Shown here: in pieces, positions 1-6,016 of the stretch
Numbering within the stretch: position 1 is the stretch's first letter
How the letters are laid out: every line of letters starts with the position of its first letter
Origin: an uncultured Solobacterium sp.
GTDB taxonomy: Bacteria; Bacillota_I; Bacilli_A; Erysipelotrichales; Erysipelotrichaceae
Assembly: GCA_900554555.1 (NCBI GenBank)
Contig: USIC01000056.1
Coordinates: 1-6,016 of the forward strand
Direction: 5' to 3'
Length of the DNA stretch: 6,016 bases
Notes under the pieces: model-generated
What the model was told of the DNA's origin: nothing
The model's input: the letters and a program-made list of their open reading frames with translations, nothing else
Databases searched by the model: none
Program-made: the position numbers and the translations under genes

Positions 1-831
1 AAGGGATGGAGTGTTCCTACAACGTGGGATGAAATGTGGGAATTAGGAGATAAGGCTAAGGCTGAAGGTATCTCATTATTCACATACCCAACAACAGGTT
101 ACTTCGATGCATTCTTCTCTGCTTTATTAAATGAAACAGCAGGACCAGAAGTATATGCGAAGTTAATGACATATAACGTTGATGCTTGGAAGTTACCAGA
201 AGTTAAGAAGGCATTTGAAATCGTAGGCAAGCTTGCTCAGTATGTTGAACCAACAACAGTAGCTAACGCTAACGGCGATAACTTCAAGAAGAACCAACAA
301 TTAGTCTTAGATAACAAAGCATTATTCGTTCCTAACGGAACATGGTTACCAGGCGAAATGGCTGAAGCTCCACGTGCTGAAGGATTTAAATGGGGATTCA
401 CAGCTTTACCTAAGGTAACTGCTACAGGTGCTGCTTACTCTACAGCATTTACAGAACAGGTATTTATTCCTAAAGAAGCTAAGAACCCAGAATTAGCTAA
501 GAAGTTCATTACATTCTTATATTCTGATGAAGCTACAAAGTTATTCTATGAAAACGGTGGTGCTGTAATGCCTACAAAGGATGCTTCTAAGTTCATCGGC
601 AAAGATGATGAAAATGCTTTATACTACACAATCTATGACAATGGCGCTAAGTCAAATGCAGTAGGTTTCCAAGTTATGGACAACATCGTTGAGGGTGTAA
701 GTGTAGCTGATGCTAATACAGGTGTTCTCTATGCAACTGTAAACTCAATCGTAAATGGTTCCAAGACAGTTGATGAATGGTATGACGCAACAGTGAAGGC
801 TGTTGAACAGATTGCCGAAGCAAATAAATAA
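1..831 (+). CDS. Sugar ABC transporter substrate-binding protein, C-terminal part (5' end outside window)
   Basis: Extracellular binding protein of a CUT1 carbohydrate ABC transporter, expected to be a lipoprotein that delivers an oligosaccharide to the two permeases downstream. The reading frame is open from the first base, so the gene starts upstream and its signal peptide and first lobe are missing; 276 residues plus the TAA stop are visible. Family features seen are the VPTTWDEM segment near the start, typical of the 'P-x-T-W-D-E' stretch of family 1 binding proteins, the FIPKEAKNPELAKKFITFL segment, and an ending around VNSIVNGSKTVDEWYD that matches the usual C-terminus. The overall flavour (GFTALPKV, NGTWLPGEM) recalls the NgcE N-acetylglucosamine/chitobiose-binding group, a moderate-confidence inference. 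The linked GH112 gene suggests lacto-N-biose or galacto-N-biose as ligand. The ATG at position 34 is internal, not the start. Confidence 0.93.
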   Translation, partial: KGWSVPTTWDEMWELGDKAKAEGISLFTYPTTGYFDAFFSALLNETAGPEVYAKLMTYNVDAWKLPEVKKAFEIVGKLAQYVEPTTVANANGDNFKKNQQLVLDNKALFVPNGTWLPGEMAEAPRAEGFKWGFTALPKVTATGAAYSTAFTEQVFIPKEAKNPELAKKFITFLYSDEATKLFYENGGAVMPTKDASKFIGKDDENALYYTIYDNGAKSNAVGFQVMDNIVEGVSVADANTGVLYATVNSIVNGSKTVDEWYDATVKAVEQIAEANK

Positions 832-859
832 TCAATGAGCTGTTAAGTATTAGAATTCA

Positions 860-896
860 TTAAAATAACGATGGTGGATAGCCGTCGTTATTTTAA
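860..896 (+). terminator. Stem-loop between binding protein and first permease; likely attenuating terminator
   Basis: Two 15-base arms (860-874 and 882-896) pair completely, with one G-T wobble, around a 7-base loop. The inner six pairs (CGATGG with CCGTCG) are the GC-rich core. The outer part is A-rich on the left and T-rich on the right (TTATTTTAA), which is the arrangement of an intrinsic terminator with A- and U-tracts. It lies 28 bases after the stop of the binding protein and just before the permease ribosome binding site. In sugar ABC operons such elements let the binding protein be made in excess over the membrane parts, either by partial termination or by protecting the 3' end of the upstream message. 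That role is inferred here. The U-tract is interrupted by A, so full termination is unlikely. Confidence 0.65.
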
Positions 897-905
897 GGAA
901 GGGAG
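897..905 (+). promoter_or_regulatory. Ribosome binding site that decides the first permease start
   Basis: GGAAGGGAG ends seven bases before the ATG at 913, an ideal spacing. It begins directly after the 3' arm of the stem-loop and stays unpaired when the loop forms. The upstream in-frame ATG at 871 lies inside the stem-loop and has no ribosome binding site, so 913 is preferred. Confidence 0.8.
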
Positions 906-912
906 TAATGAA

Positions 913-1806
913 ATGAAAAAAAGTGTTGAGAAGAAGCTGTTTATCACAATATGCTTGGCTCCAGCAATGATATTACTAACACTATTTATGATATATCCAA
1001 CGATAAATGTGTTTATGATGTCGATGTTTAAATGGGGTGGCTTAAGTGATAACCGTACATTTATAGGATTAAAGAATTTCCAGCTGTTATTCAAAGATAT
1101 GAGCTTTATCCGTGCTCTTCAGAATACAATCTTGATCATCGTGTTAGTAACAATCGTAACGATGGCGTTCGCAATCTTATTTGCATCTATTCTGGTTCGT
1201 GAAAAGATAAAGGGACAAAACTTCTTTAGAATCATATTCTATATTCCAAATATCCTTTCTGTCGTTGTGATTTCTGCAATCTTCAGTGCGATTTACGATC
1301 CATCTGAAAATGGCTTATTAAATTCACTTGTAGGACTTTTCAACGGTAGTGCTGGTACGACAAAGTATCTTGGTGATCCTGGTTTGGTTGTATATGCGTT
1401 AATTGCCGCACTAATTTGGCAGGCGATTGGCTATTACATGGTCATGTACATGGCAAGTATGAGTACGATACCAGAACACCTATATGAAGCTGCGTCTTTA
1501 GAGGGTAGTGGAAAAGTAAAACAATTCTTCTCGGTAACGATTCCGATGATTTGGGATAATATCCGTACAACACTTACATTCTTCGTCATTTCAACCATTA
1601 ATCTGAGTTTCTTGTTTGTGCAAGTCATGACCGGTGGTGGTCCTGATGGAGCTAGTGAAACAGTACTCAGTTATATGTACTTGCAAGCATATAATCGTTC
1701 AAGTTATGGCTATGGTATGGCAATCGGTGCAGTTGTATTTATTCTTTCATTTACCTTATCATGGGCAATCAATCGCGTAACACATCGTGATTCCATTGAG
1801 ATTTAG
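913..1806 (+). CDS. Carbohydrate ABC transporter permease (MalF/UgpA/NgcF type)
   Basis: One of two membrane subunits forming the translocation channel of a CUT1 sugar importer. From the ATG at 913 the protein has 297 residues, normal for the family. Six hydrophobic stretches are visible at about residues 9-33, 71-95, 107-128, 157-181, 217-239 and 268-288. The cytoplasmic EAA loop that contacts the ATPase is present (EAASLEGSG from residue 192, with the conserved glycine at 198, followed by FFSVTIPMI). The segment TGGGPDGASE near residue 240 is also typical of MalF-like permeases. An upstream ATG at 871 would add 14 polar residues and is rejected because of the ribosome binding site at 897-905. 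The TAG stop is embedded in the ribosome binding site of the second permease, so the two are probably translationally coupled. Substrate class cannot be read from the permease itself. Confidence 0.94.
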   Translation: MKKSVEKKLFITICLAPAMILLTLFMIYPTINVFMMSMFKWGGLSDNRTFIGLKNFQLLFKDMSFIRALQNTILIIVLVTIVTMAFAILFASILVREKIKGQNFFRIIFYIPNILSVVVISAIFSAIYDPSENGLLNSLVGLFNGSAGTTKYLGDPGLVVYALIAALIWQAIGYYMVMYMASMSTIPEHLYEAASLEGSGKVKQFFSVTIPMIWDNIRTTLTFFVISTINLSFLFVQVMTGGGPDGASETVLSYMYLQAYNRSSYGYGMAIGAVVFILSFTLSWAINRVTHRDSIEI

Positions 1807-1810
1807 GAGG
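1805..1810 (+). promoter_or_regulatory. Ribosome binding site overlapping the upstream stop
   Basis: AGGAGG shares its first two bases with the TAG stop of the first permease and lies four bases before the ATG at 1815. It fixes that start and implies coupled translation of the two permeases. Confidence 0.8.
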
Positions 1811-1814
1811 CAAT

Positions 1815-2684
1815 ATGAAGAGAAAACATTTTGATTTATACAAAATCTTTATATATGTTGCGCTGATTTCTTTGGCGATATCCATTATCATTCCGGTATC
1901 CTGGGTATTCTTAGCATCGATTAAAACAAATGCTGAGTTCTATGGAAGCCCATGGGCATTACCACAAAGATTTAATATTCAGAACTTTATTGATGCCTTC
2001 CAAATTGCACAAGTTGGTGACTTTATCTTAAACTCAGCACTTGTAACTGCAATGGCTCTAGCAATCTTACTAGTGGTTTCATTACCAGCTGCGTATGTAC
2101 TTGCTAGATTCCAATTCAAAGGCAGAAAGTTCTTTAACACACTCATCATGGCTGGCTTATTTATTAACGTAAACTACATTGTTGTGACAATCTTCTTAAT
2201 GTTGAATGGTTAGGATAAGGCACTAGCAAAAAGCGGACTACAGTTCTTTATGAATAACCGTTTCGTTCTTGCGCTTGTATACGCATCTACAGCAATTCCA
2301 TTTACAGTATATCTTCTTGCAAGCTACTTCCGCTCTTTACCAAAGGCATATGAAGAAGCTGCGGAAATTGACGGTTGTGGTTATTTTACAACCATGGTAA
2401 GAGTCATGTTCCGTATGGCAAAGCCAAGTATTATCACAGTTATCCTATTTAACTTCTTGGCATTCTGGAATGAATACATTATTTCATTAACACTTGTGCA
2501 GACAAAGGCACTAAAGACACTACCTGTAGGATTACAGAATCTAATGTCCGCACAGAAAGCAGCGACTAATTATGGACCGATGTATGCAGGACTTGTGATT
2601 GTTATGTTGCCAACATTGATCTTATACATTCTTGTACAAAGACGCTTAACCCAAGGTATGACCTTAGGTGGTCTGAAGGATTAG
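1815..2684 (+). pseudogene. Carbohydrate ABC transporter permease (MalG/NgcG type), interrupted by an in-frame TAG
   Basis: Second membrane subunit of the sugar importer. Two open stretches, 1815-2213 and 2214-2684, are in the same frame and separated only by one TAG codon at 2211-2213 (codon 133). Read through, the product would be 289 residues, the usual MalG-type length, with no other lesion. Hydrophobic segments lie at about residues 11-35, 70-95 and 106-130 before the stop, and 150-171, 204-226 and 254-275 after it. The EAA loop (EAAEIDGCG from residue 181) is in the second half, so the first fragment of 132 residues alone could not dock with the ATPase. The next in-frame ATG after the stop is at 2250, with only a weak GCGGA 12 bases upstream. 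The intact frame downstream suggests a recent mutation, a sequencing error or stop readthrough. Without a working copy the importer would lack half its channel, so the true status matters. Family assignment is sure; the pseudogene label is not. Confidence 0.8.
2211..2213 (+). other. In-frame TAG codon splitting the second permease
   Basis: The codon sits just after the third membrane segment (sequence MLNG, then stop, then DKALAKSG). It is one base change away from Lys, Gln, Glu, Tyr, Trp, Ser or Leu codons. TAG is also the normal stop of the first permease, of this permease and of the small membrane protein, so general reassignment of TAG to an amino acid in this organism is unlikely. Confidence 0.9.
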
Positions 2685-2688
2685 GAGG
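2683..2688 (+). promoter_or_regulatory. Ribosome binding site for the small membrane protein
   Basis: AGGAGG overlaps the TAG stop of the second permease and is followed by four bases and then the ATG at 2693. The layout is the same as at 1805-1817 (TAGGAGG, four bases, ATG), which supports the small downstream frame being a real gene. Confidence 0.8.
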
Positions 2689-2692
2689 GCAT

Positions 2693-2860
2693 ATGAATCG
2701 AACAACACAATCAATCTTGATGGCAATTCTATTTGTTGTCAGTCTAGCAATGGTAATTATTGGTCAAAGAGAAGTTGGCTATGTGAATCTTGGTATTCAG
2801 GTAGTTGGACTGATTGGTATTTTGGCAGTTATACATATGTATAACAAGAGATTTAAATAG
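2693..2860 (+). CDS. Small two-helix membrane protein, 55 residues, within the transporter operon
   Basis: The frame starts [16 protein letters not shown] and ends HMYNKRFK, stopping at TAG. It has two hydrophobic stretches, about residues 8-24 and 33-49, joined by a short polar turn (GQREVGYVN), with positively charged ends. This suggests a helical hairpin with both ends inside the cell. It has a strong ribosome binding site, is 8 bases from the permease before it and 11 from the ATPase after it, and follows the same codon style as its neighbours, so it is very likely translated. Its function is unknown. It resembles short proteins of unknown function found next to sugar ABC transporters in Firmicutes (I recall these as the DUF6903 type, from memory and unverified). 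A role in assembling or stabilising the importer is plausible but only inferred from position. Confidence 0.82.
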   Translation: MNRTTQSILMAILFVVSLAMVIIGQREVGYVNLGIQVVGLIGILAVIHMYNKRFK

Positions 2861-2871
2861 GGGGACGATAT

Positions 2872-3963
2872 ATGGCAAACTTATCATTACGTCATATCAA
2901 TAAGATTTACGATAATAAAGTACAGGCAGTATTTGATTTTAACTTAGAGATTCAAGATAAAGAATTCATCGTATTGGTTGGTCCTTCCGGATGTGGTAAA
3001 TCAACAACTTTACGTATGATTGCAGGTTTGGAAGATATCACAAATGGTGAATTGTATATCGATGATAAATTAGTAAATGATGTTGCACCTAAGAATCGTG
3101 AGATTGCGATGGTATTCCAGTCTTATGCGTTATATCCATTTATGACGGTTTATGAAAACATGGCATTTGGATTACAGATTCGTAAGACAAATAAAGATGA
3201 AATCGACCGTCGTGTACGTGCAGCCGCAAAAGCATTAGAAATTGAACAATACTTAGATAGAAAGCCTAAGGCTTTATCTGGTGGTCAAAGACAACGTGTA
3301 GCATTAGGTAGAGCAATCGTACGTAATGCGAAAGTATTCTTAATGGATGAACCATTATCTAACTTAGACGCTAAGCTTCGTGTACAGATGCGTAGTGAAA
3401 TTATTCGACTACACAAAAACATCGGTGCTACAACAATCTATGTAACACACGACCAAACAGAGGCGATGACAATGGCTAGCCGTATTGTCATCATGAAAGA
3501 TGGATACATCCAACAAATTGGAACACCAAAGGAAATCTATCAGAATCCAGTAAACATGTTTGTGGCAGGATTCATTGGTTCTCCAGCTACTAACTTCTTA
3601 AAGGGAACATACGCTGGTGGAAAATTCATGATAGGTGATATGCATATTGATTTACCAGAACAGTTCACAAAAGACATGCAAGCATATGAAGGCAAAGAAA
3701 TTGTAATGGGAATTCGTCCTGAAGACTTACACGCAGAAGAAATTGTAAATGAAACATATCCAAGTGCTGTGTTTGACTTTGCGATTGATGTAAGTGAGCT
3801 TTTAGGTAATGAATTTATCCTGCATGGTAAGATTGCAGGACAGAAGTTACAGGCAAGAGTGAATGCACGCTATGACCTTTCAGATTGTGCATCCTTTAGG
3901 CTGGCAATGGATTTAGAGAAGGTACACTTCTTTGATCCAGAGACAGAAAATCGTATCGTTTAA
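2872..3963 (+). CDS. ugpC: Sugar ABC transporter ATP-binding protein (MalK/MsmK/UgpC family)
   Basis: Cytoplasmic ATPase that would power the importer by binding the EAA loops of the two permeases. All catalytic elements are present in the 363-residue protein: Walker [10 protein letters not shown] at 37-45, Q-loop glutamine 83, signature LSGGQ at 135-139, Walker B VFLMDEP at 155-161 with Glu160 as catalytic base, D-loop SNLD at 163-166 and switch His193. The C-terminal part from about residue 235 carries the regulatory OB/TOBE region, including GIRPEDL. One small oddity is Phe90 in YALYPFMTV, where MalK-type proteins usually have His. The ATG at 2872 follows an AGGGGGA ribosome binding site. 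Many Firmicutes share one distant MsmK among several sugar importers; here the ATPase is encoded with its own permeases. The symbol ugpC is the family name commonly given and does not imply glycerol phosphate transport. Confidence 0.96.
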   Translation: MANLSLRHINKIYDNKVQAVFDFNLEIQDKEFIVLVGPSGCGKSTTLRMIAGLEDITNGELYIDDKLVNDVAPKNREIAMVFQSYALYPFMTVYENMAFGLQIRKTNKDEIDRRVRAAAKALEIEQYLDRKPKALSGGQRQRVALGRAIVRNAKVFLMDEPLSNLDAKLRVQMRSEIIRLHKNIGATTIYVTHDQTEAMTMASRIVIMKDGYIQQIGTPKEIYQNPVNMFVAGFIGSPATNFLKGTYAGGKFMIGDMHIDLPEQFTKDMQAYEGKEIVMGIRPEDLHAEEIVNETYPSAVFDFAIDVSELLGNEFILHGKIAGQKLQARVNARYDLSDCASFRLAMDLEKVHFFDPETENRIV

Positions 3964-3968
3964 GGGAG
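3962..3968 (+). promoter_or_regulatory. Ribosome binding site of the GH112 gene
   Basis: AAGGGAG begins within the TAA stop of the ATPase gene and ends 11 bases before the ATG at 3980. It continues the pattern of stops merged with ribosome binding sites, so the enzyme is most likely co-translated with the transporter. Confidence 0.7.
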
Positions 3969-3979
3969 AATAATTAAGT

Positions 3980-6016
3980 ATGAGTACAGGAAGAGTTACA
4001 GTCCCAACCGATATTGATGTGATTGAGGATACAATCGAAATCATCAAGAAGTGGAAGGCTGATGCGATTCGTGATTGCGATGGCACAGATATGCCAGAAG
4101 CGTTACGAAAGATGGATATTAAGCAATACGCTACATATTACACAACACGCAAAGATAATGCGTGGGCAAAAGAACATCCTGATGAGATGCAGCAGATGTA
4201 TTTGATGAGTGACTTCATTACCGCAAAAGATACATGTTTACGTATCAAAATCATGGAACATTTCTATAAAGATCAATTCAAAGTAAACCCAACAAATGAT
4301 ATTCACCGTTGGTGGGAAGTCATTGATCGTACAACAGATACAGTTGTTTCAAACTGGTATTTTGATGAAGAAAACGGTGATGTGGTGATTGAGGAAGCGA
4401 TACCTTATCATGCATACACAGTCAGCTTCTTAGCATTCATCGTGTGGGATCCAGTTCATATGTATAACTTCTTAACAAATGATTGGGTAGATGAAGAACA
4501 TCAGATGACATTAGATGTGCGTTTACCAGAAACACAAAAACATGTCATTGAGAAGTTACATAAGTTCTGTAAAGAAAGAGAAGATGTAAATGTTGTACGC
4601 TTTACAACCTTCTTCCACCAGTTCACATTACAGTTTGATGAGTTTGCTCGCGAGAAGTTCGTTGACTGGTATGGATATAGTGCATCTGTATCACCATATA
4701 TTTTGGAACAGTTCGAAAAGGAAGTTGGCTATAAGTTCCGTCCAGAATTTATTATCAACAAAGGCTTCCACAATAGTCAGTTCTGTATTCCTTCCAAGGA
4801 ATATAAAGACTTTATTGACTTCCAACAAAGAGAAGTTTGTAAACTTGCAAAGGTTCTCGTAGATATCTGTCATTCCTATGGTAAGGAAGCGATGATGTTC
4901 TTGGGAGACCATTGGATTGGTACAGAACCATATGGTAAGTACTTCTCTGAAATTGGATTGGACGCTGTTGTAGGTAGTGTTGGTTCAGGTTCTACATTAC
5001 GCTTGATTTCAGATATCAAGGGTGTGAAGTATACAGAAGGTAGATTCTTACCATACTTCTTCCCAGATACATTCCATGAAGGTGGAGATCCATTACAAGA
5101 AGCGAAAGTAAACTGGGTAACAGCACGTCGTGCAATCTTGCGTTCACCAGTTGATCGTATCGGCTATGGTGGATACTTGAAACTTGCATTAAAGTTTCCA
5201 GAGTTTATCGAGTATGTTTCTGAAGTATGCGATGAATTTAGAGAACTCTATGAACATGTAGGAAAACAAACACCACATAACCTACTCAAGGTTGGTGTAT
5301 TAAATAGCTATGGCGAACTTCGCCGTTGGGGTGCACATCTTGTACATCACGCAATTCGCTACAAGCAAATCTACTCCTATACAGGTGTTCTTGAATCACT
5401 CAGTGGTTTCCCATTTGATGTGAAGTTCATCAGCTTTGAAGAACTACGTGAAAATCCAGATATCTTAAACGATATTGATGTAGTGCTAAACTACGGTAGT
5501 AGTTACACAAGCTTTAGTGGTGGTGAAGAATTCGATGAAAAGATTATTACAATCTTACGTCGTTATGTAGATAATGGTGGAGGTTTCATCGGTATTGGTG
5601 AACCAACAGCTTGTGCAAGAAATGGTAAGTTCTTCACACTTTATGATGTATTAGGTGTTGATAAAGAACTAGACTTCACACTTCATACAGATAAGTACAA
5701 CTGGCAGTGTCATGATCACTTCATTACAGAACAGTTAGAACATGAAGACTGGGGTGAAAACGTAAATAGTGTTTATGCATTACCAGGTACAAAGGTTATC
5801 AAGCAAGAAGACCTCAGTGTGAAGCTCGCAGTCAATGAATATCCCAAGGGTAGAGCACTATACATGAATGGTTTACCATTTAGCTTTGAAAATGCAAGAC
5901 TTCTCTATCGTGCAATCTACTACAGCTGCCATCGTGAAGATGACATGAAGAAGTGGTATTCTGAAAACTATAACGTTGATGTAAATGTATATCCTTCTAC
6001 ACAAAGCTATTGCGTT
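3980..6016 (+). CDS. gnpA: GH112 1,3-beta-galactosyl-N-acetylhexosamine phosphorylase (3' end outside window)
   Basis: Cytoplasmic phosphorylase that cleaves lacto-N-biose or galacto-N-biose with inorganic phosphate to alpha-D-galactose 1-phosphate plus GlcNAc or GalNAc (EC 2.4.1.211). The frame is open for 679 codons to the last base; the bifidobacterial enzyme is about 750 residues and has a similar 'YCV' segment some 35-40 residues before its end, so only a short C-terminal piece is missing. No signal peptide is seen. Against the remembered Bifidobacterium longum enzyme, the catalytic aspartate matches Asp310 in MMFLGDHWIGTEP, and Arg31, Asn163 (DPVHMYN), Arg207 (VRFTTFF) and Arg355 (GRFLPYFFPDTF) match conserved active-site region residues. 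The TIM-barrel part covers about 1-430, then an alpha/beta domain (KVGVLNSYG at 437; GGGFIGIGEP at 533), then the start of the C-terminal beta domain. The related GH112 galactosyl-rhamnose phosphorylase activity cannot be excluded, but the NgcEFG-like transporter favours the hexosamine substrates. Confidence 0.95.
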   Translation, partial: MSTGRVTVPTDIDVIEDTIEIIKKWKADAIRDCDGTDMPEALRKMDIKQYATYYTTRKDNAWAKEHPDEMQQMYLMSDFITAKDTCLRIKIMEHFYKDQFKVNPTNDIHRWWEVIDRTTDTVVSNWYFDEENGDVVIEEAIPYHAYTVSFLAFIVWDPVHMYNFLTNDWVDEEHQMTLDVRLPETQKHVIEKLHKFCKEREDVNVVRFTTFFHQFTLQFDEFAREKFVDWYGYSASVSPYILEQFEKEVGYKFRPEFIINKGFHNSQFCIPSKEYKDFIDFQQREVCKLAKVLVDICHSYGKEAMMFLGDHWIGTEPYGKYFSEIGLDAVVGSVGSGSTLRLISDIKGVKYTEGRFLPYFFPDTFHEGGDPLQEAKVNWVTARRAILRSPVDRIGYGGYLKLALKFPEFIEYVSEVCDEFRELYEHVGKQTPHNLLKVGVLNSYGELRRWGAHLVHHAIRYKQIYSYTGVLESLSGFPFDVKFISFEELRENPDILNDIDVVLNYGSSYTSFSGGEEFDEKIITILRRYVDNGGGFIGIGEPTACARNGKFFTLYDVLGVDKELDFTLHTDKYNWQCHDHFITEQLEHEDWGENVNSVYALPGTKVIKQEDLSVKLAVNEYPKGRALYMNGLPFSFENARLLYRAIYYSCHREDDMKKWYSENYNVDVNVYPSTQSYCV

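Noticed and set aside
834..861. Alternative short hairpin AATGA/TCATT after the binding protein stop
   Set aside because: Only five pairs with an 18-base loop, and it competes with the much stronger stem-loop at 860-896.
871..912. ATG at 871 as the start of the first permease
   Set aside because: It lies inside the stem-loop, has no ribosome binding site, and adds a polar 14-residue extension atypical of the family; ATG 913 has an excellent ribosome binding site.
888..1094. Minus-strand open frame of 68 codons
   Set aside because: It lies opposite the first permease gene and the stem-loop, has no family features, and is a shadow of the real coding frame.
1434..1628. Minus-strand open frame of 64 codons
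   Set aside because: Fully antisense to the first permease, with no ribosome binding site or recognisable motif.
2211..2213. TAG reassigned to an amino acid throughout the organism
   Set aside because: TAG ends at least three genes here in contexts where the next gene's ribosome binding site overlaps it, so it functions as a normal stop.
2250..2684. Separate small permease gene starting at ATG 2250
   Set aside because: The frame continues unbroken from codon 134 directly after the TAG, no good ribosome binding site precedes 2250, and the segment is plainly the C-terminal half of the same permease.
4023..4862. Plus-strand frames at 4023-4205 and 4590-4862 and minus-strand frame at 4691-4912
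   Set aside because: All lie within the GH112 coding region in other frames; the GH112 frame covers 3980-6016 without a stop and has clear homology.

Overview
The window is one strand-uniform operon fragment from a low-GC Gram-positive (Firmicutes-type) bacterium. The evidence is A/T-rich third positions, strong AGGAGG-type ribosome binding sites, junctions of only 8 to 16 bases, and protein sequences that read like those of gut or oral Firmicutes. Erysipelotrichia-like is my best guess but cannot be proved from the sequence alone. Every gene lies on the + strand. Both edges cut genes: the solute-binding protein lacks its N-terminus and the phosphorylase lacks its last few dozen residues.

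Layout: (1) positions 1-831, C-terminal part of an extracellular sugar-binding protein of a CUT1 ABC transporter; (2) 832-912, a spacer with a perfectly placed stem-loop (860-896) that looks like a weak or attenuating terminator; (3) 913-1806, first membrane permease; (4) 1815-2684, second membrane permease, interrupted by a single in-frame TAG at 2211-2213; (5) 2693-2860, a 55-residue two-helix membrane protein; (6) 2872-3963, the ATPase; (7) 3980-6016, a GH112 family phosphorylase, open to the end of the window.

Together the genes describe import and phosphorolysis of a galactose/N-acetylhexosamine disaccharide. The transporter most resembles the NgcEFG (N-acetylglucosamine/chitobiose) type. 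The cytoplasmic GH112 enzyme would split imported lacto-N-biose or galacto-N-biose with phosphate into alpha-galactose 1-phosphate and GlcNAc or GalNAc. This is the logic of the bifidobacterial lacto-N-biose/galacto-N-biose locus, here with a dedicated ATPase and an extra small membrane protein. The kinase and galactose 1-phosphate genes expected in such a pathway are not in the window. No promoter, regulator, RNA gene, CRISPR array or mobile element was seen.

The two items most worth checking are the internal stop in the second permease and the small membrane protein between the permeases and the ATPase. I see no evidence of a wholly new kind of system.
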